Source: Gemmatimonadota bacterium (lineage in GTDB: Bacteria; Gemmatimonadota; Gemmatimonadetes; Gemmatimonadales; GWC2-71-9). From it: 64,000 nt of DNA. Both the position numbers and the translations under genes were made by a program. The stretch spans positions 186,001-250,000 of the forward strand of contig JADJOM010000003.1 of NCBI GenBank assembly GCA_016713785.1, in the 5' to 3' direction. Of the stretch, positions 52,154 through 64,000 are shown in pieces. Each line of letters begins with the position of its first letter. The first letter of the stretch is position 1. A model generated the notes under the pieces. It was given only the letters and a program-made list of their open reading frames with translations, was not told where the DNA came from and did not search any database.

Positions 52154-53025
52154 TGGCCAGCGCCCTCGCCCGCACCGTAGTCGGCGTCGCCTACCAGAAC
52201 CCCGTCCTGCTCGCGGCCGGCACGGCCGGCTTCGGCCGCGAGGTGGCCGGCGTGATCGACCTGGAGCGCCTGGGCGGGATCATCACCAAGGCGGTGTCCA
52301 CCGCGCCCCGTCCCGGCAACCGGGCGCCGCGGGTGGCCGAGTTCCCTGGCGGCATGATGAACTCCGTCGGCCTGGCCAACCCCGGGCTGGCCCGGGTCCA
52401 GGCGGAGCAGCTCCCGTGGCTCATGCGCCACCTGCACGCCGCGCGGGCCTTGGTCAACGTGGTCGGGTTCGAGGCGCCGGATTTCGCCGAGGTCGTGGCC
52501 GGGCTGGACCAGTTCGACGGGATCGCGGGCTTCGAGATCAACCTCTCCTGCCCCAACACCCACGCCGGCGGCATGGAGTTCGGCGCCGATCCCACGAGTG
52601 CCGCCCGGGTCCTGGAGCTGTGCCGGGCACGGACCCGCAAGCCGCTGTTCGCCAAGCTCTCGCCCGCGCTGCCGGATATCGCCGGCATGGCGCTGACGGT
52701 GCGCGGCGCCGGGGCCGACGGCGTGAGCGTGGTGAACACCATGCCGGGATACCTCTACGGCGAGGCCCAGCTGCCGAGGCTCGGCAATGGCAACGGCGGG
52801 GTGAGCGGGCCGGCCCTGCTGCCGGTCGGGGTCCTGGCGGTGCGGAAGATCATGGACCGCAGCGGCGGCATGCCGGTGATCGGCATGGGTGGCATCCGGT
52901 CGGCGGGGGATGCCCGACAGTACCTGCAGGCGGGGGCCGCGCTGGTGGCAGTCGGGACTGCGGCCATGTGCAACCCGAGGATCCCCGAGCGGATCGTGGC
53001 AGACCTGGAGGCGGGCGATGGCTGA
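52153..53025 (+). CDS. pyrD: Dihydroorotate dehydrogenase, class 1B catalytic subunit
   Basis: This 290-residue FMN enzyme oxidises dihydroorotate to orotate in pyrimidine synthesis. Landmarks are NPVLLAAGTAGFG (FMN/substrate), GGIITKAVS, the catalytic cysteine Cys133 in NLSCPNTHAGG, and the phosphate-binding PVIGMGGIRSAGDARQYLQAGA (about 240-261). The Cys base and length indicate class 1; 1B enzymes use an electron-transfer partner PyrK, which is not encoded in the window. GTG start overlaps the lipoprotein gene by one base and the end overlaps pyrF by 8 nt. Confidence 0.93.
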   Translation: MASALARTVVGVAYQNPVLLAAGTAGFGREVAGVIDLERLGGIITKAVSTAPRPGNRAPRVAEFPGGMMNSVGLANPGLARVQAEQLPWLMRHLHAARALVNVVGFEAPDFAEVVAGLDQFDGIAGFEINLSCPNTHAGGMEFGADPTSAARVLELCRARTRKPLFAKLSPALPDIAGMALTVRGAGADGVSVVNTMPGYLYGEAQLPRLGNGNGGVSGPALLPVGVLAVRKIMDRSGGMPVIGMGGIRSAGDARQYLQAGAALVAVGTAAMCNPRIPERIVADLEAGDG

Positions 53026-53707
53026 ACTCGTCGTGGCGCTCGACCTGCCGGGTGACGAGGCCCGGCGGCTGCTCGACCGCCTCCCCGAGGTGCGCTGGGT
53101 CAAGGTCGGCTCGATCCTGTTCACCCGGGAGGGCCCGGCGCTGCTCCGGGAACTCGCCGGCCGGGGACTCCAGGTCTTTCTCGATCTCAAGTGGCACGAT
53201 ATCCCCCACACCGTGGCGGGGGCGGTCGAATCCGCAGCGGGGCTGGGCGTGGCCATGGCCACGGTCCACACCCTGGGCGGGGCCGACATGATGGCCGAGG
53301 CCGCCCGGGCCAGCGGGGGCCGGCTCGGGGTGGTGGGGGTCACCGTGCTGACCTCGCACAGCCGGGCCGGGTACGGCGCGGCCACGGGGCGGGGGCCGGA
53401 GGTGGTGCTGCTGGACGAGGTTGGCCGGCTGGCGGAGGCCGCGCAGGTGGCCGGGCTCCGGGGTGTGGTCTGCTCCCCCCTCGAGGTGGCGACGGTTCGG
53501 TCGCGGCTGGGGGCGGAGGCCTGGGTGGTGGTGCCCGGGATCCGGCGGGCCGGGGATGCCGCCGGGGACCAGGTGAGGACCGCCACCCCGGACGTTGCGG
53601 CGCGGGCGGGGGCCACGCACCTGGTGGTGGGTCGGCCGATCCTCCAGGCGGCCGATCCCCGGGCGGTCTACCGGGAGATGGCGGAGGCCGCCCGGCCCCA
53701 GGGCTGA
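53018..53707 (+). CDS. pyrF: Orotidine 5'-phosphate decarboxylase
   Basis: This 229-residue enzyme makes UMP, the step after orotate phosphoribosylation. The active-site motif FLDLKWHDIPHTVAGAV (about 57-73) contains the Asp-Lys-Asp network, and VVPGIRRAGDAAGDQ (about 170) binds phosphate; THLVVGRPIL is the C-terminal phosphate loop. The ATG lies within the end of pyrD, so the two are coupled. It ends 94 bp before rpmJ, where a new promoter begins. Confidence 0.94.
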   Translation: MAELVVALDLPGDEARRLLDRLPEVRWVKVGSILFTREGPALLRELAGRGLQVFLDLKWHDIPHTVAGAVESAAGLGVAMATVHTLGGADMMAEAARASGGRLGVVGVTVLTSHSRAGYGAATGRGPEVVLLDEVGRLAEAAQVAGLRGVVCSPLEVATVRSRLGAEAWVVVPGIRRAGDAAGDQVRTATPDVAARAGATHLVVGRPILQAADPRAVYREMAEAARPQG

Positions 53708-53735
53708 AAACCCCCGCCTAAGTCCGTCCCCTCCC

Positions 53736-53764
53736 TTGCATTATCCACATGCCCCCGGTACATT
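53736..53764 (+). promoter_or_regulatory. Promoter of the ribosomal protein/rpoA operon
   Basis: -35 TTGCAT (53736-53741), 17-bp spacer, -10 TACATT (53759-53764). rpmJ starts about 38 nt downstream with a GGGGGAAG ribosome site. Confidence 0.65.
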
Positions 53765-53801
53765 CTCGTGCTCTTCGAAACCCTGTTCCTGGGGGAAGTC
53801 C

Positions 53802-53918
53802 GTGAAGGTTCGCTCGAGCATCAAGCCGATTTGTGAGCATTGCAAGGTCGTGCGGCGGCAGGGCACGCTCCGCATCATCTGCAAGCGCAACCCGAAGCAC
53901 AAGCAGCGGCAGGGGTAA
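53802..53918 (+). CDS. rpmJ: Ribosomal protein L36
   Basis: This 38-residue protein, MKVRSSIKPICEHCKVVRRQ onward, has the zinc ligands CEHC, a later Cys and a His (NPKHKQRQG), so it is the zinc-binding form. The start is GTG, with GGGGGAAG just upstream. It is the first gene of the operon; infA, which often precedes it, is absent here. Confidence 0.96.
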   Translation: MKVRSSIKPICEHCKVVRRQGTLRIICKRNPKHKQRQG

Positions 53919-53921
53919 CCG

Positions 53922-54302
53922 ATGGCGCGTATTGCTGGCGTGGATCTGCCGCGAGAGAAGCGGGTCGAGATCGGCCTCACCTACATCTACGGCATCGGCC
54001 GTCCGACCGCCAACCGGATCCTGTCCGAGACTGGCGTGAGCCCGGATACCCGAGTGCGGGACCTTTCGGACGCTGAAGTGGCGCGGCTGCGCCAGTTCAT
54101 CGAGCGTTCGCTTCGCGTCGAGGGCGCCCTGCGCACCGAGATCGCGATGAACATCAAGCGGCTCATGGATATCGGCAGCTATCGCGGCGTGCGGCATCGC
54201 CGGGGCCTGCCGGTCCGCGGGCAGCGCACGCATACCAACGCCCGCACCAAGAAGGGCCCGCGCCGGGCCATCGCGGGCAAGAAGAAGGTGACGAAGAAGT
54301 AA
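53922..54302 (+). CDS. rpsM: Ribosomal protein S13
   Basis: This 126-residue small-subunit head protein has MARIAGVDLPREKRVEIGLTY at the start, the helix-two-turn-helix YGIGRPTANRIL, and the basic tail RGLPVRGQRTHTNARTKKG that contacts tRNA. It sits 3 bp after rpmJ and overlaps rpsK by one base. Length and order are standard. Confidence 0.97.
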   Translation: MARIAGVDLPREKRVEIGLTYIYGIGRPTANRILSETGVSPDTRVRDLSDAEVARLRQFIERSLRVEGALRTEIAMNIKRLMDIGSYRGVRHRRGLPVRGQRTHTNARTKKGPRRAIAGKKKVTKK

Positions 54303-54748
54303 TGACTGCTCCCGAGAAGCCCCAGACGCCCGCCCCGGCCGCGGCGCCCGCCGCCGCAGCCCCGGCGAAGGTGCCTGCCGCCAAGCGCGGCAAGAAGGTC
54401 GTGGAGAGCGAGGGCGTCGCCCACATCGCCGCCACCTTCAACAACCTGCTCATCACGATCACGGACATGAAGGGGAATGCCCTGGTGTGGGGCTCCGCCG
54501 GCAAGGCGGGCTTCAAGGGCTCCAAGAAGTCTACCCCCTTTGCCGCCACCGTGGCCGCCGAGAATTGCGGCCGCGAGGCTATGAACCTCGGGCTGCGCCG
54601 GGTGCACGTCCGGGTCCAGGGTCCGGGCAGCGGCCGGGAGTCGGCCATCCAGGCGCTGGCCTCCGCCGGCCTCAAGGTCGTCTCCATCCGCGACGTCACG
54701 CCGATTCCGCACAACGGCTGCCGTCCCCCCAAGAAGCGGCGGGTCTGA
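54302..54748 (+). CDS. rpsK: Ribosomal protein S11
   Basis: This 148-residue protein has the conserved core GVAHIAATFNNLLITITDMKGN, GFKGSKKSTPFAA and DVTPIPHNGCRPPKKRRV. The N-terminus has about 25 extra residues rich in Ala/Pro/Lys before the core (S11 is usually near 130). It is needed for the platform of the 30S subunit near the mRNA exit. Confidence 0.97.
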   Translation: MTAPEKPQTPAPAAAPAAAAPAKVPAAKRGKKVVESEGVAHIAATFNNLLITITDMKGNALVWGSAGKAGFKGSKKSTPFAATVAAENCGREAMNLGLRRVHVRVQGPGSGRESAIQALASAGLKVVSIRDVTPIPHNGCRPPKKRRV

Positions 54749-54751
54749 GCC

Positions 54752-55384
<633 letters not shown>

Positions 55385-55386
55385 CC

Positions 55387-56442
55387 ATGACCATTGACCT
55401 GACCGGACTGGTCCGCCCGCACCTGGTCGAGATGACCAAGCGGGAAGACAACCCGAACATCGCCGAGTTCCGGCTGCAGCCGCTCGAGCGGGGATTCGGG
55501 TACACGCTGGGCAACTCGCTCCGGCGCCTGCTGCTGTCCTCGCTGCGGGGCAGCGCCGTGTGGGCGTTCCGCCTCGACGGGGTGGTGCACGAGCACCAGA
55601 CCATCCCCGGCGTGCACGAGGACGTGCACCAGATCATCCAGCGCCTCAAGAGCCTCACGCTCGTGCTCGCCGACGACGTCGACGAGGCGGTGCTCAAGAT
55701 CAAGAAGGACGGCGCCGGCCCCGTGTACGCCCGGGACATCATCCCGAGCGGCTCGGTCCGCGTGGTGAACCCCGACCACCTCCTCTTCACGGTGCAGGAC
55801 GACCGCGAGGTGAACGGCGAGCTCCACGTCAACAAGGGCCGCGGCTACGTCGAGTCGGAGCTGCACCCCAAGGACCGCTCGCTGCCGGTGGACCTCATCA
55901 CCATCGACGCGATCTACAACCCGGTCCGCCGCGCCAATTTCTCGGTTGCCGAGACCCGCGTGGGCCAGCGCACCGACTACGACCGGCTCACGGTCAGCGT
56001 CGAGACCAACGGCACCCTGTCGCCCGAGGACGCCATCGCCTATGCGGCGGCCCTGGCCCAGGAGCACTTCCGGTATTTCGTCGAGTTCGGCAAGGTCCCG
56101 ATGGGCCGTCCCGAGGCGCCCGCCGGGCTGCAAGGCGGTGGCGCCCTGCGCGACAAGCTCACCAAGCTGATCGATGACTTCGGTCTCTCGGTCCGGTCGC
56201 TCAACTCGCTCAAGAACTCCAACATCCGCACCCTGGGCGACCTCGTGACCTACACCGAGGACGAGCTGCTCAAGGTCAAGAATGTCGGGGAGAAGGCGCT
56301 GAAGGAGATCGCGGATCTCCTCCGCCAGCAGGACCTGAACTTCGGGATGCGCTTCGAGGAGGCCGATGGCGACCTCCGCGTGGCTCACCCCGGTACCCCG
56401 CCGAGTGCCCGCGTGGCCCTGGACGGCGGCGAGGAGGGCTGA
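55387..56442 (+). CDS. rpoA: RNA polymerase alpha subunit
   Basis: This 351-residue subunit has the assembly domain with RGFGYTLGNSLRRLLLSSLRGSAV (about 37-60), the insert domain, and the C-terminal DNA-binding domain from about 265 with SVRSLNSLKNSNIRTLGDLV and NVGEKALKEI, which contacts UP elements and activators. The C-terminus is extended by about 30 acidic and Pro residues beyond the usual end. The final stop overlaps the rplQ start (TGATG). Confidence 0.97.
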   Translation: MTIDLTGLVRPHLVEMTKREDNPNIAEFRLQPLERGFGYTLGNSLRRLLLSSLRGSAVWAFRLDGVVHEHQTIPGVHEDVHQIIQRLKSLTLVLADDVDEAVLKIKKDGAGPVYARDIIPSGSVRVVNPDHLLFTVQDDREVNGELHVNKGRGYVESELHPKDRSLPVDLITIDAIYNPVRRANFSVAETRVGQRTDYDRLTVSVETNGTLSPEDAIAYAAALAQEHFRYFVEFGKVPMGRPEAPAGLQGGGALRDKLTKLIDDFGLSVRSLNSLKNSNIRTLGDLVTYTEDELLKVKNVGEKALKEIADLLRQQDLNFGMRFEEADGDLRVAHPGTPPSARVALDGGEEG

Positions 56443-56798
56443 TGCGACACCAAGCCAAGGGCCGGCAGCTTTCGCGCACGTCCGAACATCGCCGGGCGCT
56501 GATGCGGAACATGGCCACCAGCCTCATCCTGCATGGCGGGATCGAGACCACCGTGGCCAAGGCCAAGGAGCTGCGTCCCTACGCCGAGAAGCTCATCACC
56601 CTGGCCCGCCGGGGCGACCTGCACGCCCGCCGGCAGGTCGCGGCCAAGATCCGGGAGCGCGAGGCGCTTACCCGCCTGTTCGCCGAGATCGGCCCGCGGT
56701 TCGCCGCCCGGCCGGGCGGCTACACCCGGATCCTCAAGCTCGGCCACCGGCCCGGCGACGGCGCCGAGGTGGCGCGGATCGAGCTGCTGCCCGAGTGA
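56442..56798 (+). CDS. rplQ: Ribosomal protein L17
   Basis: This 118-residue protein begins MRHQAKGRQLSRTSEHRRALMRNMA and includes HGGIETTVAKAKELRPYAEKLITLA, both diagnostic of L17. It overlaps rpoA by one base and is the last gene of the operon, followed by a strong terminator. Confidence 0.97.
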   Translation: MRHQAKGRQLSRTSEHRRALMRNMATSLILHGGIETTVAKAKELRPYAEKLITLARRGDLHARRQVAAKIREREALTRLFAEIGPRFAARPGGYTRILKLGHRPGDGAEVARIELLPE

Positions 56799-56831
56799 TG
56801 GCAGCCGCCTTCGCCTCCGCCAGGAACGACG

Positions 56832-56858
56832 AAAGGGGACCGATTGGTCCCCTTTTTT
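56832..56858 (+). terminator. Intrinsic terminator of the ribosomal protein operon
   Basis: Stem AGGGGACC/GGTCCCCT with loop GATT (extended by flanking A-T pairs) is followed by TTTTTT. It is the clearest intrinsic terminator in the window. Confidence 0.85.
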
Positions 56859-56880
56859 CTGGCCTGGTCCCGCGGGTGTC

Positions 56881-56906
56881 GGCGGCCGACGTGAGCGTCG
56901 GCCGCC
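56881..56906 (-). terminator. Hairpin downstream of rpmB
   Basis: An 11-bp perfect stem GGCGGCCGACG/CGTCGGCCGCC with a 4-base loop lies 8 nt beyond the rpmB stop on the minus strand. No T tract follows. Confidence 0.5.
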
Positions 56907-56914
56907 GCAGGCGC

Positions 56915-57127
56915 CTACACGGCGACGGCGCGAGCCGTCGTCGCCTTCTTGACCCGGTTAGACTTGAGGCACTGGGTACAGACAGCCACCCGGCGCGGCG
57001 CTCCCTCGACCAGCACACGGACGGTCTGGAGGTTCGGGTACCAGCGACGCTTCTTCCGGTTGTTGGCGTGACTGACGTTGTTGCCAGTCATCGGCCCCTT
57101 CTTGCAGACGGTGCACACCCGGGCCAT
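56915..57127 (-). CDS. rpmB: Ribosomal protein L28, zinc form
   Basis: This 70-residue protein has MARVCTVCKKGPMTGNNVSH at the start and CTQC in the second half, so two CxxC pairs make a zinc site (the C+ form). NNRKKRRWYPNLQ is the conserved basic core. The ATG at 57127 is chosen because the L28 N-terminus begins there. It has its own promoter, shared in part with the divergent gmd gene. Confidence 0.95.
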   Translation of the reverse strand: MARVCTVCKKGPMTGNNVSHANNRKKRRWYPNLQTVRVLVEGAPRRVAVCTQCLKSNRVKKATTARAVAV

Positions 57128-57179
57128 ACGAAGCTTCCTTCCAGAGTACGTGGAACTGTGGCGGCTGAAAGAGCCCACA

Positions 57180-57208
57180 AGTATAACCGCCTGAATCGCT
57201 TGGCACAA
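57180..57208 (-). promoter_or_regulatory. rpmB promoter with a two-way -10 element
   Basis: On the minus strand -35 TTGTGC (57208-57203) and -10 TATACT (57185-57180) are 17 bp apart. The same bases read AGTATAAC on the plus strand, where TATAAC (57182-57187) could serve gmd at 57229, although no plus-strand -35 stands out. Confidence 0.6.
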
Positions 57209-57228
57209 CTCCGGAGGGTCCCGCCACC

Positions 57229-58194
57229 ATGCCGCGGGCACTGATTACCGGTATCACCGGCCAGGATGGGTCCTACCTCGCCGAGCTGCTCCTGGCCAAG
57301 GGCTATGAGGTCGTGGGGGTGGTCCGCCGCACCAGCCACCACAGCTACGAGCGGATCGAGCACCTGCTGGAGCGGGTGACGATCCTCCCGGCAGACCTCC
57401 TTGACCAGCACTCCCTGACCACCGTCATCGGCGAGACGCAGCCGGACGAGGTCTACAATCTCGCGGCCCAGTCGTATGTGCCAACCTCCTGGTCCCAGCC
57501 CGTCCTGACCGGCGAGTTCACCGCCCTCGGCGTGACCCGCATCCTCGAGGCCATCCGCCTGGCCTGGCCCGGGGCCCGGTTCTACCAGGCCTCGAGCTCC
57601 GAGATGTTCGGCCGGGCCATGGAAACGCCGCAGCGGGAGTCCACCCCGTTCTATCCCCGGTCGCCCTACGGCGTGGCCAAGTGCTACGGTCACTGGATCA
57701 CGGTCAACTACCGGGAGAGCTACGGCCTCTACGCCGTGAGCGGGATCCTCTTCAACCACGAGTCGCCCCGGCGCGGGATCGAGTTCGTGACCCGGAAGGT
57801 CACCGACGGCGCGGCGCGCATCAAGCTGGGCCGCGCCACGGAGCTCAAGCTCGGCAACCTCGATGCCCGGCGGGACTGGGGCTTCGCGGGGGACTATGTC
57901 GACGCGATGTGGCGCATGCTGCAGCGGCCCGAGCCGCGGGACTACGTGATCGGCAGCGGCGAGACCCACACCGTACGCGAACTGGTCGAGATCGCCTTCG
58001 GCCATTTGGGGCTCGACTGGCAGCAGTACGTCACGACCGACCCGAAGTTCCTGCGCCCGGCCGAGGTGGATGTCCTGCTGGCCGACCCCGGCCTGGCGCG
58101 CCGGGACCTGGGGTGGTCGCCCACGGTGGACTTCCGGCGGCTGGTGACCATGATGGTGGACGCCGACCTGGCGCTCCTCGGCGCGGGGAAATGA
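57229..58194 (+). CDS. gmd: GDP-mannose 4,6-dehydratase
   Basis: This 321-residue extended SDR makes GDP-4-keto-6-deoxymannose from GDP-mannose. It has ITGITGQDGSYLAELLLAKGYEV (about 6-28, NADP loop), VYNLAAQSYVPTSW, the active site SSSEMFG (about 124-130) and YPRSPYGVAKCYG (catalytic Tyr and Lys, about 142-154), and LGNLDARRDWGFAGDYV. Length is slightly short but complete. GGAGGG precedes the ATG. The next gene, overlapping ATGA, is a matching reductase. Confidence 0.94.
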   Translation: MPRALITGITGQDGSYLAELLLAKGYEVVGVVRRTSHHSYERIEHLLERVTILPADLLDQHSLTTVIGETQPDEVYNLAAQSYVPTSWSQPVLTGEFTALGVTRILEAIRLAWPGARFYQASSSEMFGRAMETPQRESTPFYPRSPYGVAKCYGHWITVNYRESYGLYAVSGILFNHESPRRGIEFVTRKVTDGAARIKLGRATELKLGNLDARRDWGFAGDYVDAMWRMLQRPEPRDYVIGSGETHTVRELVEIAFGHLGLDWQQYVTTDPKFLRPAEVDVLLADPGLARRDLGWSPTVDFRRLVTMMVDADLALLGAGK

Positions 58195-59127
58195 AGATCC
58201 TGGTGACAGGGGCCGGGGGCTTCGTGGGGCGGTGGCTGGTGCCCGCCCTGGTGGCGGCCGGGCATGAGGTGCTCGGCACCCGGCTTCCCGGCGAGGCGCC
58301 GCCGGACTTCCTCTCCGCCGCGGAGCGGCTACGGGTGCGCTGGCTGCCGCTCGAGCTCTCGGACGGGGTCTCGGTGCGGGCCGCGGTCGAGGAGCTGCCC
58401 GACGCGGTGATCCACCTCGCGGCCCTCGCTTCCGGCGCGGAGGCGCGGCGCGATCCCGGCCTGGCGTGGGAGGTGAATGCGGCCGGCACCGCCCGCCTGG
58501 CTGATGCCCTCGGACAGCGGCGTCACGAAGGGGCGGGAGAGCCCCGGTTCCTGCTCGTCTCCACGGCCGAGGTGTACGGCCACGGCACGATGGGACGCCT
58601 GCGGACGGAGGAGGACCCGCTGCAGCCGGTCTCGCCGTACGCTTCGAGCAAGGTCGGGGCGGAGGTGGCCGCGCTCGAGGTGGCGCGGCGCACCGGGCTG
58701 CACGTGGTGATTGCCCGGTCGTTTCCCCACACCGGGCCCGGCCAGACCGAGAACTACGTGGTGCCCGCCTTTGCGCGCCGGCTCGCGGCCGCGCGCCGCA
58801 TCGGGGCCGCCACGGTCAAGACCGGGAACCTGGAGCCGGTGCGCGACTTCCTTGATGTTCGCGACGTGGTGCGGGCGTACCTGGCGCTGCTGCTCCAGGG
58901 GACGCCGGGCCAGGCCTACAACATCGCCTCGGGGCAGGGCCGCAGCCTCGGCAGCATCTTTACCGACCTGGCCGGCCTGCTGGGGGTGCACGCCACGCCC
59001 CAGGTCGACCCGCAGCTCACTCGCACGGCGGACATTCCGCACCTGGTCGGGGACGCCCGTCGTCTCACGGCCGACACCGGGTGGACGCCCCAGCTCTCCT
59101 TCGCCCAGACCCTCCAGGACGTCGTCA

Positions 59128-59144
<17 letters not shown>
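58191..59144 (+). CDS. NAD-dependent epimerase/dehydratase, probable GDP-6-deoxy-D-mannose reductase
   Basis: This 317-residue extended SDR has VTGAGGFVGRWLVPALVAAGHEV (about 5-27), VIHLAALAS, VSTAEVYG and YASSKVGAEV (catalytic Tyr and Lys, about 152-161), and RSFPHTGPGQ. This is the pattern of RMD enzymes, which reduce the product of Gmd to GDP-D-rhamnose; GDP-fucose synthase is less likely because it would have different C-terminal motifs. Coupled to gmd by a 4-nt overlap. Its end overlaps carB by 17 nt. GDP-D-rhamnose is used in O-antigen and S-layer glycans. Confidence 0.85.
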
Positions 59145-62378
<3,234 letters not shown>

Positions 62379-62382
<4 letters not shown>

Positions 62383-63344
62383 GTTCCGCCCGCACCCCGG
62401 CCTTCATCGCCGCCCTCCGCGCGCGGGTGGGGGGCGAGGTGCGGGAAGCCGAAGGCCTCGCGCGCTACACCACCTACCGCATCGGCGGACCGGCCACCGT
62501 CCTCCTCCCGCAGCGGCCCGAGGACGTGGGCGCCGCGCTGCAGTGCGCCGCGGCCCACGGGGTTCCGTGGTTCGCCCTCGGGCTCGGCTCCAACCTGCTC
62601 CTCCCCGATGAAGGCCTCGACGCGCTGGTGATCCGCCTCGGCCGGGGGCTCGACCGCCTGGAGCCCCTCGGGGACGGGCGCTGGCGCGCCGGCGCCGGCC
62701 TGCCGCAGCCGCTGGCCGCCCGGAAGACCGCCGAGGCCGGCTTCGCGGGGCTGCACCGCTTCGTGGGCGTCCCCGGCACCGTCGGGGGCGGCGTCTACAT
62801 GAACGCCGGCTGCCACGGCGGCGAGTGGGCCGAGGTGGTCGAGTCGGTGCTCGCCGTGGACGCCAGCGGTGTGGACCGGGTGATCCCGCGCGGGGAGATT
62901 CCCTTCCGGTACCGGCACAGCGGGCTCACCGGGCTCGTGGTGCTCACGGCGACCGTCCGCCTCGAGGCCACCGACCGGTCCGCGATCGAGGCGGAGGTGG
63001 CGGAGCTCTTCCGCTGGAGGCAGGAGGGTACGCCCTTCAACCAGCCCTGCTGCGGCAGCGTCTTCAAGAACCCGGGGGGGCCGGGCTGGAAGCGGCCGGA
63101 CGCGCCCCGCTCGGCGGGTCAGCTGATCGAGGCGGCGGGACTCAAGGGCACTCGCGTGGGCGGGGCGGAAGTGTCGCCGATGCACGCCAACTACTTCGTG
63201 AACACCGGCGGCGCGAGTGCCGCCGACGTGCGCGGACTGATTGCACTGGCACGGCGGACGGTGCGGGAGCAGTTCGGGGTGGAGCTGGAAACCGAGGTGA
63301 AGATGGTCCGGCCGGATGGGAGCTTCGAGCCCGCGCTGTCCTAG
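62379..63344 (+). CDS. murB: UDP-N-acetylenolpyruvoylglucosamine reductase (MurB)
   Basis: This 321-residue FAD enzyme reduces UDP-GlcNAc-enolpyruvate to UDP-MurNAc in peptidoglycan synthesis. It has YTTYRIGGPATVLLP (about 28-42), ALGLGSNLLLPDEG, GVPGTVGGGVYMNAGCHGGE (about 132-151), FRYRHSGL and the catalytic serine in CCGSVFKNPGG (about 226-236). The C-terminal domain has AGQLIEAAGLKG. It overlaps carB by 4 nt. The organisation carB-murB is unusual because murB commonly sits in a dcw cluster. Confidence 0.95.
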
Positions 63345-63362
63345 GCCACCGCTCTCCCGGCC

Positions 63363-64000
63363 TTACCCGGGGACCAGGCGATATCCCGTCTTCCGCACTG
63401 TCAGCAGGTGCCGCGGGCGCGCCGGGTCAGGCTCCAGCTTGCGCCGCAGCTCCACGACGTGCACGTCGACGGTGCGGGACACCACGTCGGCCTCGTAACG
63501 CCACACTTCCTCCAGCAGTTCAGTCCGGGTGGCCACGCGCCCCTCCCGCCGGAGCAGGGCGACGAGCAGGTCGAACTCGCGGGGTCGAAGCGCCACCGGC
63601 TGCCCGTCGCGGCGGACCTCGTGGGTCCCGGCGTCGACCACGATGCCGGCGAATTCCCACCGCTCGTGCGCCGTACCCCCACTGCGACCCGCGCGGCGGA
63701 GCATGGCAGCCACGCGCGCCAGCAACTCGGGCAGGGAGAAGGGCTTGACCACGTAGTCGTCGGCGCCGAGCCGGAAACCCCGCAACCGGTCGGCCTCGTC
63801 GCCCCGGGCGGAGAGGATCAGCACCGGGACGTCGTGGCCCTCCTCCCGCAGCGTCCGCAGCACCTGCATGCCGTCGAGCAGGGGGAGCATGAGGTCGAGC
63901 ACCACCAGCGCTGGCTGCCAGCGGCGGGCCAGGTCCAGTCCCTCGGGGCCTGTGGTGGCGATGCGGACCGCATAGCCCTCGAGTTCAAGGTTGAGCCGCA
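63363..64000 (-). CDS. OmpR-family response regulator (N-terminus cut by the window)
   Basis: The readable part is the C-terminal 211 residues or so of a response regulator. The receiver domain shows the phosphoacceptor aspartate in LVVLDLMLPLLDG, LILSARGDEADRLRGFRLGADDYVVKPFSL (Ser/Thr switch and Lys). The winged-helix domain has LRPREFDLLVALLRREGRV, then VSRTVDVHVVELRRKLEPD and VRKTGYRLV. The gene continues past base 64000, so its N-terminus and any partner kinase are outside the window. It converges on murB with 18 bp between stops. Confidence 0.92.
   Translation of the reverse strand, partial: RLNLELEGYAVRIATTGPEGLDLARRWQPALVVLDLMLPLLDGMQVLRTLREEGHDVPVLILSARGDEADRLRGFRLGADDYVVKPFSLPELLARVAAMLRRAGRSGGTAHERWEFAGIVVDAGTHEVRRDGQPVALRPREFDLLVALLRREGRVATRTELLEEVWRYEADVVSRTVDVHVVELRRKLEPDPARPRHLLTVRKTGYRLVPG

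Noticed and set aside
53595..53801. N-terminal extension of rpmJ (in-frame codons upstream of 53802)
   Set aside because: L36 is 38 residues; the upstream codons overlap pyrF and its promoter, and a good ribosome site sits just before the GTG.

Overview
This 64-kb window is GC-rich chromosomal DNA, densely coding with genes on both strands. It comes from a Gram-negative-type bacterium: it carries TonB/ExbB/ExbD energy-transduction genes, lipoprotein signal peptides, an outer-membrane-style lipoprotein and a periplasmic-type amidase. The gene mix (Ino1 next to a CDP-alcohol phosphotransferase, a divergent membrane pyrophosphatase, several GH3 enzymes, zinc-type L36/L28/S4) would suit Gemmatimonadota or a relative. 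That assignment is inference, since no rRNA is present. I see no insertion sequence, phage, CRISPR array or plasmid function. It reads as ordinary core and metabolic chromosome with several unusual local arrangements.

Layout. 1-3200: the end of a gene cut by the window edge and a large glycosidase-like protein with an N-terminal glutamine-amidotransferase-like region. 3205-4647 (-): an aldehyde dehydrogenase. 4695-9648: a complete sugar ABC importer (ATPase, binding lipoprotein, two permeases). The first permease carries about 320 extra N-terminal residues. 9666-13371: histidine kinase, OmpR-type regulator and a second histidine kinase, close behind the importer. 13604-16871: TonB, ExbB, ExbD, ExbD and a second TonB-like protein. 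16907-18544: an APC amino-acid permease. 18620-25701: sugar kinase, sodium:solute symporter, ErpA-type Fe-S carrier, serine hydrolase, NagZ-like GH3 and NamZ (DUF1343/GH171). Apart from ErpA these form a plausible peptidoglycan-recovery locus resembling the Bacillus namZ-nagZ-amiE group. 25832-30754: CDP-alcohol phosphotransferase, myo-inositol-phosphate synthase, a small unknown gene and an 825-residue membrane pyrophosphatase. 30823-34805: a secreted GH3/PA14 glucosidase and a secreted M20 amidohydrolase. 34914-38355: 2-oxoacid dehydrogenase E1alpha, E1beta and E2, followed by two small unknown genes and a PHP phosphoesterase. 39886-43189: two SDRs, thioredoxin reductase, an MBL-fold hydrolase and a small zinc-ribbon protein. 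43173-45337: a GT4 glycosyltransferase and a flippase-like membrane protein. 45303-48861: cupin, aspartase, Rrf2 regulator and a MoeB/ThiF-rhodanese fusion. 48916-49578: tRNA-Leu(CAG) and smpB. 49575-53707: amidase, lipoprotein, pyrD and pyrF. 53802-56798: rpmJ-rpsM-rpsK-rpsD-rpoA-rplQ. 56915-57127 (-): rpmB. 57229-63344: gmd, a reductase, carB and murB. 63363-64000 (-): an OmpR-type regulator cut by the window edge.

Regulation. Many promoters have a -35 of TTGxxx, 17-18 bp spacing and a -10 resembling TATNTT. In several places a GC-rich terminator hairpin runs directly into the next gene's -10 element. At least six genes begin 6-12 nt after such a -10 with no Shine-Dalgarno sequence, which suggests leaderless mRNAs. 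Degenerate 8-bp tandem repeats (CGAGCCGC-like) sit just upstream of at least three genes. Long open frames antisense to real genes are common here because of high GC and were ignored. No gene-free stretch exceeds 300 bp; the longest is 13372-13603.
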